In this document: positions 1 through 13,700 of the stretch, piece after piece
Layout of the letters: the number at the start of each line of letters is the position of its first letter
Position numbering within the stretch: the first letter of the stretch is position 1
From: Lingula anatina
Lineage: Eukaryota > Brachiopoda > Lingulata > Lingulida > Lingulidae
Direction of reading: 5' to 3'
NCBI RefSeq assembly: GCF_001039355.2
Contig: NW_019775580.1
Location: 494,266-558,251 of the forward strand
DNA length: 63,986 nucleotides
The notes under the pieces: model-generated
Database searches by the model: none
The model's input: only the letters and a program-made list of their open reading frames with translations
Told to the model about the DNA's origin: nothing
Position numbers and translations under genes: made by a program

Positions 1-2764
1 AGTTGTATTGTTTTTTATGTCTTTAAACATTATGTTACTTATGTAATATTATTTTATGCACTGTCATCATTTTTCAAATATTGAGACTTACATCATGTGA
101 ATTTGAACTCTCATGGTCCTGAAACTGTAATCTTATTGAAAGGGTAGATTGAGACCATCTTCTGGGACTTCCGGAAGACAGTCAGGTTATTAAGTTTATA
201 TTGCCTGGTATCTATTTTTTCTTCTGTTGGAAGACCATCAAAATGGAGGATGGATCAAAATAGATACTTTGGAATACTGTCAGAAAATATCTCTGGGTCC
301 GCTCATGTTATTGACCATTTTACCTGTTGTGCATGATTAAAATTCAGTGTTGACTGACAGTGCTATTATAAGCATTATTTATTATTGCATCAAAATTGAC
401 AAAATGACCTATTTTGCATCTTTATTTTCTGTTTTTTGTCTGTACATTTGACAGCTTTGCTGCCTTGTTTATTTTTATTTTTTTCATTTTCTCAACTTTT
501 GTTTGAATGTAGGTTGTCAGCATAGGTTTAGTATTACTTTGTTCTGTTTTCATTAGATTTTTAAAAAACATTTTAACGGGTTTTCTGCTGTGTTTGTCTT
601 TCACTTTTTCACTGGTCTACATAATTAATTTTGTCAAGTCTGACAATAAAGCAGCTTGTTTGTGTTTTTTTGTTGATCGATACTGTGTACAGGTGACACT
701 CAATAACAAGGATATTTACTGTGGTGAGATCTTCAAGGTCTCTTGACTTCAGGTAAGTTGTGTGGCTAAGGGTCCCCATCCTTATTTGACCTGCATTTCA
801 ATCACAAATAAAAAAAATGAGTTTTTGTGGTCAGCAGATATTAATTTGTGTGATGTTGGGATATATTTGAGCATATTTTTTCTTCTTCGTAGGCAGATGA
901 AATCAATATTGTAGACCAAAACCAAGAGTATTAATTGTGCGTGAGTTACAAGATGAATAAAATTTTTATCTTGATGATTCATCTGTGAGCTAGATAATCA
1001 TTATTTTCTAAGTGAATATTTCATGATCATTGCAAAACTTGATACCATGTTTTTAGTGGCAGTGTTGCATGGAAATTCTGAATGAGGATACAGAAAGGAA
1101 GTCTTGGTGTTTTCAAATTGGTAATTTTTCTGAGATCTTTAAATAAAATCGTTGTACTGACTTCTTAATAATACCATGGGGTATAATAAAGTTAGGTAAA
1201 AGCAATTAGTATAGGAAGACAAATAAGACCAATAAGAGTTAGCTAGGAGCAATTACTAGTACAATACTAATGGGAGCCCCATGCCCATGCCTGCGACTCC
1301 ATTAAAATCAATTAACATGTCTGAGGAATATATTGCGATTTGTACATCATGACAAGTCTGAACACTACCTTGAATCCTGCTGTATTTTAGGACATGTCTT
1401 GAACATATCATGATAAGTATTTAGTTAAACCTAAAATAAAGTGAAAAAAACACCATTCCTTTGGCTGAAGAAAACAGTTACATGTAGATAAGATGGAAAT
1501 AGATTGCCTTTCTTGGGCAGAAAAAGAAAGTATAAACACAAACGGGTTTAAACATTATTAGTGGCTAGTAGATGTGTTGATAGTAAAGTGGCAGTATTTT
1601 TCAGACGATATATCAACCATTGATAGCACACACATCTCAGAAGTATTTGTGTGAATGGTAATTGGTCATATCTGAGGAGGGAGCTGGTATGATAGGAATT
1701 TCTCTTGAATGTGATCCTCCCACTAAAACGTAAACAAAGTACACATTTAAACAAAATGGAGGATTCAAACAAAAGTCGATACCCACATTCAAATAGATCT
1801 ATAATGGATTTTAACTCCCAAACCTTGACAGACTAAACAGATTATTTGTAGAGGGCATTCAAGACCATTTCTGAATATCCAATTAATAATTAAACTGATA
1901 TGTGTACTTAAAGAGGAGCTGAGGTCATCTCGGGTCATCTCAGGTCAGTCAGTTAGGTCAGCATAACTGAGGACACATTACTTTGGAGAAAGGTCGGCTG
2001 TAATACAAGGCAGGTGATTGGCATTTCTGATCTTTGCTGGACTGGTAAAGCTTGGGCCAGTTGCAAGGAAATTGTTTATTTTTTCTCAGTGTTGCTTTAA
2101 AAAGGGATGACATTTACCACACAAGGGCCTTTCTTTCCACTGATTTATCCCTGACCTCTTGGGAGTTTGTCTGCTATTGGGGTTACCTGTCTGCTTTATT
2201 GTGTTTTTGAAGAAATGTTTCCATTTGGGGATCATAAAGGAGTGGCAGAGATGAAAGTGGCCTAGATATATCTGTAGGGTCACCAAGTCTAGGTGATTGT
2301 AGTCTTCTTAAAGTCTACAGCATCCATTTTCATGTAGGGAAAAATGTCAATAATACAAGAAACTTTATAGTAAACAGGGAAGCATAATTATTTGAAGTAG
2401 AAAAGCACTCATAAAGCACTGGTTGTGTTATAAGGCAGCTCACTTCACATTATTGATTATTTATTGGATCACTACCAAAACCTTATCGATTCCAAGTATT
2501 AGTAAGCCCGTTACGACCTATCCTAAACATTTTATCAGGATGTTTCCGTATCTTACTAAGTTTTGCTTTTAAAGAACAAAGCAGTTTTCTTAATTGTTGA
2601 AGTATGAAGGCAGTACTAGTTATGTGTGCAGAATTTGCATTATCTGACTGTGTGGTATAGTTTTATCTGTTTTTTTTTTTCTTTGTGAACTATTTCATGT
2701 TAAAAGATCAAGATTTCATCATTGTTGACATAATATATTCAATTTACTTTCTTTGTCTCTTCAG
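1..2764. other. Left flank; no supported coding exon
   Basis: No convincing coding exon is visible. This stretch probably lies upstream of, or within an early intron of, the WBP1-like gene whose exons start at 2765. A spliced-looking segment at 692-751, between a tgtacag acceptor and a gtaagt donor, has stops in all three frames, so it could only be a noncoding exon. A dispersed ~60-bp repeat sits at 412-475 and a (GT)n microsatellite at about 2911-2942. Confidence 0.6.
412..475 (+). repeat. Dispersed ~60-bp repeat, copy 1
   Basis: This sequence recurs nearly unchanged at 8611-8670 (+) and, more diverged, at 37547-37608 (-). The shared core contains ctgtacatttgacagctt followed by tgctgccttgtt. 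It has no coding sense and is probably a fragment of an interspersed element. Copy 2 begins exactly after a single N. Confidence 0.7.
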
Positions 2765-2910
2765 GTAGCAGCTGAATTCTGCCAAGATTTTCAGAGATAG
2801 TGAGTATGACTCCCTCAGGGGTTTTTCTCAATATGTAGTTCTTGGAATATGTATGCTTGTGTGATTATCACCATTACTCTTAGATTTCTGCTAGATAACA
2901 CAAGGCAGCA

Positions 2911-2944
<34 letters not shown>

Positions 2945-5620
2945 CATGCGTGGCTGAGAAGTGTGCGTGAACGTCACATGCATCTTGCTGAAGAGTGGTG
3001 TATGTGACTTAGTTTTTGTGGGTGAGGAGAACAAGAACCGGGCGTGGTGTATGTCGCTATCATGCATGATACATATGTGTGTTTGTCAGCCAGATTGTAC
3101 ACAACATTTTACCTTTTTAAATTAATGTCCGCTGTCATATAAGGATGAATTGATTAAAGAATTGTAGACTACTTTTCATTTTGGATGAAGTTAAAGTTGA
3201 TTTAGTAATTTACTACAATTTTGCCAAACTAGACAAAATAAAAATAATAATACACAAAGTATTGCAAATGTTTACTAGTATCCATAAAATAGTTGTCTTC
3301 TGCCCATGAAAAGCAGATAGCCTGTTAGTTTGTGCACAGGTGCAGTGTCTTGTAATATGTCTGCACTACTCCTCTCGCATGCAACGATCTGCTGCCAGCA
3401 AAGGCAACATTTCACTTCATGGACACTTCATTAAGTTCCATGATTCAGTATGCTTTGTAAGAAGAATTATGCCAGTGGCTACAACAGCTGAAGTTCTAGC
3501 CAGTTGGGAGAAACTAATCCCTTGATTTGGACTGACTCCAAAATAGCAGATAACATGTTTGAATAAAAGATGAAGTTCTGTTCGTTTTTGGAGTGGTAGT
3601 ATATGAAAGGGTCTCTATTAAGCTTTTTTTTTCTCTCCGGGTATGGGACTCCCCCCCCCCCCCCTCCCTCCCCACCGCGAATCCCCAGCCCTCCCACCTT
3701 GGTCTACCTGTGATATATTGTACAATCTCCCTTGTTTCTGTTTCAGCTGTGACTATGGCTGCTGCAGTGAGGGTTGTTGTAGCTATGATGGCTACTACTA
3801 CAGTTGGAGCATTTGGAACATGTGGTATTTCTGGTAAGATATTCAGTTTCATGATTTAAGATTGAAACACGAGAAAGTAACCTGAATTTGGGCAGCCTTA
3901 ATGAAAACAAAATTTTTAATTTTTATTTATATCCAACATGGATAAAATTGCTGCACATCTGTAGATGATACATTGCCAGTAAAAGCTACAGAAAATTTAA
4001 ATTTTTGATCTGTAGCAATTTCTAAGAAATTAAGATTTAACAAATGTATATTTTTGTTCAAAATGTAAATGAAGGAATTAATTTGACCAAAAATAAGCAT
4101 ACTAGTACCTGATGGTCAAGATCTTTTCATGAAAAGAATTATTATAAAAAATAATACATTCATTGCATCAGTTGCCAATTCTTCTTCAGGTTCATAATCA
4201 TCTTCATCCTTCTGTCCTGTTTTGGAGCATGTGGCTATTGGCGCCGTCGCCAGTGGATGTTGGCCCAGCAACGCACCACCACTGCACAGCAGGGTCATCT
4301 CTTCATACCCTCCATGGACTATACCAACCCTGCAGGCCCCCAGATGTACCCGTATGGGGGGCCATACCCCCAGCAACAAGCCCAGGGGAATTTCCCATCT
4401 CCACCCCCTTATGCAGAGGTAGGGGCCACTCATATAGCACCAGAGAGACCTGTTCTGCTTTATAACTGTAGCTAGTAGAAAATCTGTCTTAGCTAAGACT
4501 GCTATGAATATAGACAATTCAGTTGTGTGGTCACAAATTGTCCAGTGTAGCTGTGACCCTAGAACACTCTTGACTGTCAACTACTAGTATACTGTTTGTG
4601 GACAAATACAGGCCTACCCAACTACCAGACTCGGCATCGAATGATCCTGAATTCACCGGTAGATCAGACCACACTACCCGTTTTCAAGGTGTGTGTCAGA
4701 TTGCATTACACAGTAGCAGACGCGACACCGCTCTTGCCTAGTACGCGATGTGATAGTGACGATTCTCAGCGGGGTTGAAAAGCATTGCATCACCACTCCA
4801 AATTTGTTCAGGGTATGATACTGTGTAATGCGATCTGACACACACCTTGAAAACGGGTAGTGTGGTCTGATCTACCGGTGAATTCAGGATCATTTGGTGC
4901 CGAGTCTGGTAGTTGGGTAGGCCTGAAATAGCTAGCTACAAGACCAATATAGCAAAGCTGGCCTTAGTTGGCTGTCTGGTTTCAGTTAGCTGGCTATATG
5001 ATGTTAGCAGTGTGTCGAGCTAAGCCTTAGACTGATCCAGAAATATGTACAAGTATTTGATGACTTATAAAAGGATTTCAAAGTGGATTTCCTATTATAT
5101 GTGAGTGACATTGAGCCAGAGTAGCCCAACTTCTTTGTTAGAATATCTTTTACTTTGTGAAGAGTTTTCTTATTAACAGATTTTATGCCAAACTCTTCCT
5201 CATTCTATCTGATATTTCCAGGTGATTTCCAAACCAGATGCATACCCCCCATCAAAGCAGGATCTGCCCCCATACCCAGGGGAGCCAGTGGTAACAGCCG
5301 CCACCACTACAGAGAATACAAATACTGCAGTCAACTCCCAACAACAGGTCTCCTCAGGTACAGGACCATGATGATAATGATGACTTTTTTTCCAAGATAA
5401 TTTAATAGAATACTTCATTAAAGTTGTATATTTAGCAGTGTACTTTAGATATTGACATAAAATAATTTTAAGAACAAATAAAAATATCAGAATTTTTTCC
5501 ATATTAGGTGCTGCCGCTATTCCCCAGCCCCCGCCATATCAGCCATCATCAACGCCACCAGTTACGGACCCCGCGGCGCAAAACCCAGAACTAGTAGCTG
5601 TCATCACAAGCCACACCTAG
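2765..5620 (+). CDS. WBP1/VOPP1-like PY-motif membrane adaptor (3' exons)
   Basis: Five exons fit in phase: 2765-2799, 3747-3833, 4190-4418, 5222-5357 and 5508-5620 (stop TAG 5618-5620). The first visible exon opens in phase 0 with no ATG, so the signal-peptide exon lies upstream and was not found. The protein begins with a Cys-rich ectodomain (FCQDFQRYCDYGCC, then GCC) and a Tyr/Trp-rich stretch (YYYSWSIWNMWYFW). A single membrane span (FIIIFILLSCFGACG) and a basic stop-transfer WRRRQW follow, then a Pro/Gln-rich cytoplasmic tail with three PY motifs: PPPY at the end of exon 3, LPPY in exon 4 and PPPY in exon 5. This layout is that of the WBP1/WBP1L/VOPP1 branch of the Shisa-like superfamily, whose PY motifs bind WW domains such as those of NEDD4-family ligases. 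CYYR1 is a less likely relative because the WYFW stretch favours WBP1. Confidence 0.85.
4609..4925. mobile_element. Foldback (MITE-like) element, 107-bp arms
   Basis: The arm at 4609-4715 is the near-perfect reverse complement of 4819-4925, starting caggcctaccc in each case, around a ~103-bp loop. It lies in the intron between exons 3 and 4 of the WBP1-like gene and codes for nothing. No clear target duplication was identified. Confidence 0.85.
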
Positions 5621-7713
5621 TTTTCAGCATAGCCCTGCCCATTTTTGGGTGGAAGCCCCGCCCCTTTCAGCAGAGCTCCACCCTTATTGAAAGGACTCTG
5701 AACTGTGTGACACTCTTATGGAGTTGAACTTTGTTCCCATCTCTCTACTACAAAGCTGTAGCAAACTGACACAGCACCTTATTATATGAAGCAGGAGAAA
5801 GAACAGGTCCTGTGACGTGGACTGTCATTATCTTTTTGATTGACAAGTTGGGATTAGCATTAAAATGCATAAGCCCCGCCCACATTCTTCTGAGTTTTGA
5901 GCTCAGATTACACGCACAGGATAAAAACTTAATATTAACTTCCTGTTTAGTATACAAGATGCGTATTGTCTCTTGGCACTGTTTATTAAGAATAAAACTG
6001 GAAGGGGGTGCTTATTTATAGTAAATATATATTAATTGTGGCAATATGAAGGAAAAAATTGCCATTCTTTGCATATCTGTGCCTGTGTTTCATATTTTTT
6101 TACAAGCCAGAAACTAACATAAACATAATATCTCTTAGCTGATGACCTTCTTGTTTCTTTTCATCAAAACTTTTCTTTGATCTTTTTGATAAAATCAAAA
6201 TTCAAGATTGCAATATTTATAGTACCCAGTTATGATTGCACAGGGTTTGTTTTCAATGTATTTAAGCACGGTTTTTTGGTGTTGTGTATATTTCTTGTGT
6301 TGTGTAGGTAAGTTTGTATATAGAAGCCCTGGATATTATCGTGATAGAAAAAAATATATTTTCATGGCTTGGAGATGCTTTGCAGTATTGTTCTCAAGGA
6401 ATGCTAATAGACTTAGAAATATTTTGATTAAAAAGTCGGCCTCATCTCCAGACAGATCTGACATTGAAGTGTTTATGGTCACACTTAGTTTGTGCAATTG
6501 CTGGTTAGCATCCCCCCCCCTCCACCAAGCCCCTTTCCCATTGTCTACAGTCTTTCAGAGCAAATTAAAATTTGTTGACTGATAATCTTTCTTTAATTTA
6601 TTGAATTTTTGTCTGCACCTATGGTGGTTTTGGTGTGCAGACGTCTAATCATGGTGATATATTTATAACCAATTTGTATTTCATATGTGCTAAAATATTT
6701 TCTTGTGCATACGCAACATGAACATTTCTATTCTATTTGTCAGGTTATGTGGATCCATGGTATTTTACACATATACCTATATATACAATTGTGCCTACTG
6801 TGCACGGAGATTATTTGGAGTTATGTAATTATTGGGAGTTGAAGAGGGAAAAGTTCTGCCCGGCGCTCTTGACGAGTTGTGATGAAATGCATTTGATGTA
6901 TATAAAATGATATTGAATAATTTAAAAATTTGAAAAAATTGTGAGAAAAATTCAATATTGGAATTAAGGTGTTTGAAATTGTGAGTAAGTATGGTTGTTT
7001 AGTATTACTAGTGCCTTCAGGTCTTGCCTGTACATTAAAATATATAATGTTATCAGCATTTTTATCTGGCTGGATTCCCTCATCAATGAAGTGGGCAATG
7101 ACAAAGGAGGAACAGAAATGTTGGAACTAAATCAATGTAGAATAGGAATTTTATTAGATTAATATGTACATTTGGATATCATATAAGACTGAGCTTGTTT
7201 TACATATTTATCTTCTCTGGCACTTATAACATTGCTTGAAGGTGTGATTTACAAGTCTTTCGTTTCCCACTTGATATTTATAAGAATTACTCCCAACTTC
7301 AAGTAACCTTTTTTCTGAAAATAAAGGGGTAAAAACAATTTGTCAATCTTAATTTAATCTGAGTTAAAGCTATTGCCTTATATTTTTAAATTTGCCATCC
7401 TTTGTCAATGTTTTGTTATTCTACTTAAAGAAAATCGAGGTGGTATTGACATTGTGTAAGTCTGGCCACAAACATAAATGTGATTGCTTGTTGCTATGTG
7501 GTATTAGTCAGCTATGGGTCATATTAATTAATTAAGGACCAATTTCATGCTTCTAGACAGGTGTTTATTACCTGTGTTGTGATAAAATGATAGAACAACT
7601 GATGAAGATCAGTGTATTGGTTTTCTATTGGTGAAAGTTGCAAATGAAATAACTAGCATTTGGTTGACAATAAAATCAGGATGTAAATCAGAACGGGAGC
7701 GTCTCGAAAGTTC

Positions 7714-7802
7714 GAAGGTTCATTTGTCCAAAAAATGGTAACATATTCAGCGTTTTTTTTTTAATCAAGGTTCTGTAGTGAATATTCGGACCAATGAACC
7801 TT
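7714..7802. repeat. Short foldback
   Basis: The segment gaaggttcatttgtcc (7714-7729) pairs with ggaccaatgaacctt (7788-7802), allowing one mismatch, around an AT-rich loop. It could be a small MITE or a chance hairpin. Confidence 0.35.
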
Positions 7803-8547
7803 GGGATTATTGCTATGGTCCCCCCATCAGAGCAGCTAGAGGTGCATGACAAAAGGGAAATGTGACCCTCTCTTCGACACAGCGTTTGTGCTTTTAACTG
7901 GATTGGGAAGGGGAAGGGTGATGGAAGTGAGAACGATGTTTGAAAAAAATAAAATTGTATTTATGTGAACATGATCCCAGAGTTTTTTATTTGGAGGACG
8001 GTTAGTTCCAAAGGAATTTTGTTATTTAGGGTGGTGCAGTTTACCTGCATAGAGCTTGAATTAGACACTTTTTAAGTGGGTAGAGTTGTATTATGTTGAA
8101 CTGCCTTTTCTCCAGCTTTGTTTTCTGTTTTTGTTAAAAAATTGAAATTGTCTCAACATAAAGTTCTTTCAAACAATATGTGGAGTTCTTGTCATATGCA
8201 TTCATTTATTAATGTCAGTACATAATTATGGTATGGCACCTTATACACACCTCTCTTGCTGGTACAAATTTCTCGAGATATTTTCACGCATCAACATTTT
8301 TCCCCCCGAGCTTGGTCCAATTTTGCAAAACATTTTCAGACCCAAGTAGTTTAAAGTTAAAAGGGTACCAAATAAAAGGACAGCAAGATTATTAAGTGAC
8401 CATTGCCACAGTATTCCCATTCATGTTGACAAATGGGCATGCTGGGTAAAAAAAAAAAGTGAATCAAGGGGGGAGGGGCATAGGTCTCGAGTTCAGACAG
8501 TTTTTATGTACAGACACAGATGTGTCTGTACATATAGCCATCATCTG

Positions 8548-8552
8548 CGTCT

Positions 8553-8583
<31 letters not shown>

Positions 8584-8608
8584 CTGTCGCCGTCGCCGTC
8601 GCCGTCGC
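8548..8608 (+). repeat. GTCGCC/GTCGTC hexamer satellite
   Basis: A tandem array of cgtcgc/cgtcgt units is strikingly GC-rich against its AT-rich surroundings. It stops at the single N at 8609, beyond which a dispersed repeat starts. The array was probably not fully assembled. Confidence 0.9.
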
Positions 8609-8610
8609 NT

Positions 8611-8670
8611 TTTTGCATCTTTATTTTCTGTTTTTTGTCTGTACATTTGACAGCTTTGCTGCCTTGTTTT
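8611..8670 (+). repeat. Dispersed ~60-bp repeat, copy 2
   Basis: Nearly identical to 412-475. It abuts the single N at 8609, so its position next to the hexamer satellite may be an assembly join. Confidence 0.65.
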
Positions 8671-10439
8671 TATATTCTGTTGTCTGTTAGCAAGTCTTTG
8701 GTCTTGTCCTTATCAAAAGTAAGTTGTAGACAAACATATTTTCTCCTCATTTCAGAATGTGGTAAAAATAACAAAAGACCACAGACTTAATTTCCCCGTC
8801 TGAGATTTATTCTTAAACCGCCATCCCTATGAATGAGAAAGCAGTTCAAGATAAATTCTGAAATATGTACAAAATAATCTATACAATATAACTGATCATC
8901 TTACATAATCTTGCACAATGATTTTACGATGAAGAACAATTTACATGTACAACACATATTTTACGATGTTAGATTACACCAAAAATTATCAACTTAGAAA
9001 ATAAATGAAAGACAAAAAGCCTTTGTTTACGTTTTCTGTAATTTTTTTTTTCCTTTTCATGTTTCGTTATGAAGTGATCGGGTCACAGCGACATGTGACA
9101 TTTGCAGCAGAGTCAGTTTTCACAAAACAAGTTTTTCTCATTCATTTCCAGGAAAGGGAAATCTTGTTACTTCCCAGAAAGTGTTTTTTTTTTCCTATAA
9201 CATCATTAATGGTTCATAGTTTATCTCTGAAATAATGTTATCATATCAAAGGTCATAGATATGGTGGTCTCCTCTGTGAACGCACTCTAGTGTCGACCTG
9301 GATCTAAGCACTGCCTCCTAGTGGTAGTATATGGAACAAGCCTCAGTTCTGCCCTCTAGTAGTAGTGAATGGAACAAGCGCCTTGGAGTGACAGTGGAAA
9401 TCCCAGGTATCTGCCTTAAAAAGTGAGAAACAGGCTGAAAAAGAAAGAACCCTTTATTAGTTTGCAAAAATATCTAAACAAGACAAAAACTAAAACAACA
9501 GCTGTGAACCACTGGTTTATCTTCTGGTATCCTGTTTGAGACTAACATGCCCAATTTCACTTTCCCATTACAAAGATAAGAAAGCAAAGAATGTTGTTTG
9601 CAACTATGTTAATCTCTTTCATTAGATGCTTTGTAACAGTTTAAATTTTCATTAATTTAATTACAAATCTGATATTAGGTGCACTCTGAGGGATTTTAAC
9701 CATTTTAAATGACTTAATTGGGAAACAGAAGTAGCTGACCAGGATATTGAGAAAAATATGACTTAGTGACACCTTCAGAAGCTTTGATTTTTAAACCAGA
9801 AATACTGACATCAAGCTCATTAAATATTACAGTTTAAAATTATGTGATATGGTTGATGTTTGTTGTGTGCACCAGTAAACACATGTATCATGCTGGAAGT
9901 TGAATGTCCTGTCATCTCACCTGAGAAGGTTAAACTCTGGCATGCCTGGTTCTGGACCATGTGAATAACCTGAATAAATAAATAAATAAATAAATAAAAT
10001 AAATAAAGAGCAATGATATACATTGATTACATCATTTAACTTTTTGATTCATATCTTTATTTTTTCTTTAAATTTACAGTGTATTTTTACTTTGTTCGCC
10101 CTATAACAGTAAATTTTATTTTTAAGTTCCAACATATGATGCAGTATACATAGTGAGGTGTAGGTTCAAATTCAAACTCAAGACAAAACTACAACACCTT
10201 GCCTCAGTCTAAGACTAAATATATTTCCCAAAGTCAACGTCAAAGTAAGAATCGCCACAGACGTTCAAGTCATCGCCTTACCTAGATACAACACAAGTGG
10301 TATAAACCCAATGTGGAATAACCGCTGGGCGAGGCCTACAACCGTAGAAATTCTACCTTTCATGGTTGGACTCATATTTGATGTAGCAGGCGTGCAGCAA
10401 CAACACCGGAAGAGAGTGACTCTTCTTATACGCATGCGT

Positions 10440-10553
10440 TCACTGGCCTAGATAGCATCTCATAAGTGTTGTGATTGGTCTAAATTAGTTTGCGAATAGA
10501 TTCATCCAATCACGACGTGCAACACAAAAGCTTGAAGGAATTCCTCTCGCCAC
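10440..10553 (+). promoter_or_regulatory. Probable WDR75 core promoter
   Basis: Two CCAAT boxes lie upstream of the WDR75 start: attggt (CCAAT on the minus strand) at about 10473 and ccaatcac at about 10506. There is no TATA box. A C/D snoRNA host gene often starts at a pyrimidine (TOP) tract, but none was pinned down here. Confidence 0.4.
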
Positions 10554-10678
10554 ATGGAGGACAAGATGTCTGCTCCCACGGCGCACGAGGGTGAAAGGTC
10601 TTCTAATACCGTCGTGGTTTCAAGAGGAGGGACAAGCCTTGTGGAATTTAGACCATTGTTTTCGCAAGATGCTAAGTG

Positions 10679-10718
<40 letters not shown>

Positions 10719-13700
10719 ACTCTGCGTTAGTAGTTGGCACGTTACTTTCACTCCACCCTTCGTAAATAAAAGTTAGGACCTACGTTAATCATTTATGTGA
10801 ACACCTGAATAAAATTAAATGTCTGTACATGGTGTTCTTATTCAACACTGAGCCCCAGCCGGTCTAGATATAACCGACGCCCATTCTCCTCAGTGATCTT
10901 GAGAATGTCTTCCCAGTCACACCCCGGTTATACTTAAAGGCGGAAAGACAAGGAAAGACAGGTTAATTGAAGTAATGATAAGATATTGAGGGTCATATAT
11001 GTCTAATATGATACCAAAAGTGCTTGAAATGCCCTTAAATAAGAAATCCAGTCACTTTGCAGTGGTTTAAATACACAAATATTCAAATACGAAACTTCGT
11101 CCGCCATCTTGNTTTTTATATTACTCAAATTTTCCTTTATTTTATGCAATATACCATGGAACAGATTTTCTCTTTGGTATTAGCTAAACTTATTTTAAAT
11201 CTTGCCTAACTAAACTTTCTTGGTCCTAAAATGTCAAAGTTGTGCAATTGTGTTGGACTTCTCTTTTTTATATACACTTTATTTCATTTCGCAGGCTTGT
11301 CGAGGCACTAAACTAGATGGAGGTGTAGAGGTCGCTGATGAAGCAGGTCTGGATGAGCTAGACGGTAGAAACCATGTGCACAAAATTCCTGCCGAGGCAG
11401 ACTTCCTCATTGCTTACTCTGTGGTGCCAGGTAGGTATGGTTGATAGATTCTTGAGTTTTGAATTTTTTTATTTGAGGAAAATTTGAATGACTGTACATT
11501 GTTGTGCATAGCGCTTTATGGTTATGAACTTTAGTTGCCACAACTAAGTACAAACATAATTTACAAAAAAAGGAAATTAAAATATAAGAAAAAGAAATGG
11601 AAAAATAAGTGGTAAAAATTCTTCTTTCTCGGGAAAGGTTATGGACAATACTTATTTTTTCCCAGGATTTTTTTCTTGGCGTAACCCGACGAATGGATCT
11701 TGGTTCATGCAGGCACTCATTCAGGTCCTGGGAGACTACGGTCAACAGTTGGACATCCTAAGCTTGTTGACCATTGTTAACAGGAAAGTGGCATACGAGT
11801 TTGAGTCTAATGCAGCCTCCAAGGCAATGAGCAAAAAGAAACAGGTTCCATGCATAACTTCCATGTTAACCAAGCTGGTATATTTTTGGCCAAAACAGTA
11901 GGAGAGCCCATGCAGGCCCTTGGTAAATACCCTGGATGGTTTATTTCAATAAAACTAGGACAGTGAATTTTCAATTCATTGACAAGTGGACAAATATTTA
12001 TGTCTGTTTGGACAGTTGAAAAATTAGGACTTCAGCATCAATATCATTATTATTTTTTTATTATTAGTATTATACTTTGGCAAACCTTGGCAAAAATTAA
12101 TTACAACTGGCGAAAATACCTTTTGCACCAATTGTACACATCTGGAAATGACCTCTAGATTTACCCCTTGTATAACATATCATGAACAAGCAATCCCGTC
12201 CTGTACAGTACAGAATCTATACACATAATGAGACACTTAATTGATTCCTCTTCTTAAGTGTAATGACTATATGATTAACTTTGAAAAGATAGCCCTACAG
12301 AATGACCTCATTATTTTTGTTCCTCTCTGTGATATGATTTTTATTGCAACTATGAAACAGGTTTTCCATGGTCTCCAAATAGGATGATAAAATAGATTTA
12401 TTCTTTACTTAGATGAATGATATGTACAGGTCACTGTTTATATCTTAATGACTTATGTAATATCATGATTTAAGCATATATAAATCACTCGTGAAAATAT
12501 TACCAGTACCGGTACAACTAAATTTGAATCCTATAGATGATGCTTTTTCATTATTATTAATTGAGTTAACAAGTATAATATATAACCATTGATATGAGAG
12601 AAGAATAATGGAGTATCAGTTTTATGCATCCCTTTCTTTAAACCTTGAATTTGTCAGAATGAGTTCATATACTGGTATGTGCATATCAGTCTGTGGTTTT
12701 ACTTACCTAGAGATCTGCAAATGTGATATTTTGGTGTTACAGTGATAAAAATAATAACACAAAATTTAAGAGGTTCTACTGCATTTTTCTTCTTTTTATT
12801 TACTGTATATAGACTCTAGGACATTGCTAGTCTCATTAATTGATTATATTTGATTAGAATTATCTAATTTTTTATCATATTTATTTATTTTTACCAGTAG
12901 GCCTATTCTGTTGTATTTTCACTTTTTATTCATTTTTGTCCGAGTCAGGAATAAAGTATAATATTATAATTGATTACAATTCTCACATCATTAGGCATAA
13001 ATATTCCATATTTAAGATTTTTTAAACCTGAGGCAAAAATTAAGAATAAATAAAATAACGATTTAATAGGAAACTGGGTCTCGATTTTATGACTACGTGA
13101 CGGAGCCAATTATCTCCCCATTGGTGTGGAGTTTGGGGCCCCTGAAGGCCCCCTAATTGATTTGATGTTTTGGAGAGCAAACAGTGCCCTTTGGTACGGT
13201 TTAGAACTATGATTTAGCTAGTCAAAATTCTAATATCATGAGGGGAATATTGGTGTCATATAATTTTTCAGGAACCTGGGGGTCAGGACCCCACTGAAAT
13301 TCGCCACTTTTTAATTAAAAGTAGGGGTTACAGCTAGTTAGTTGGGACAGCAGTGAAAGGGAAATCCCATGCCTATATTTAGCAACGCGTCATAGGTCAT
13401 GTGACCTATACAGTGTAGTTCCTCAAATATGGACGACTAGCAGGCTATTAGACAGCAGTTCCTGGCAACAGCGTGCCGGTGTTGTATCATTATTTTAGAG
13501 CGGACAGAGTGCCAATTATCATAGAGAAGCAACCTCAGGTTTTGTCACTAACTAGAAAAGGGCAAATGTCACAACTTAACACTTTGATAGGCTGTAATCG
13601 AACCGGTCTTTCTTAAAATCTTTTAAAATTAAGTGAGGCGGAAATCGAAACTATTAGTTCTACCAAATCTGTTTTCTACGAAATAAGGAGAATGCCTAGT

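Larger units (their letters stand above)
5621..10553. other. 3' UTR of WBP1-like gene and intergenic DNA
   Basis: No coding exon is supported. A likely polyadenylation signal AATAAA is at about 5991. The stretch also holds a short foldback (7714-7802), a GTCGCC satellite (8548-8608) ending at a single N, a second copy of the dispersed repeat (8611-8670), two ~35-bp near-repeats at about 9313-9380 and an (AAAT)n run at about 9971-10010. Short ORFs here are low-complexity or AT-rich and are not supported. Confidence 0.6.

Noticed and set aside
692-751. Coding exon of the WBP1-like gene
   Set aside because: Every frame has a stop, and ending at the alternative gtgag donor gives the wrong phase for the 2765 exon.
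8459-8650. Arg-rich and Ser/Pro-rich ORFs
   Set aside because: They are translations of the GTCGCC satellite and cross a single N.
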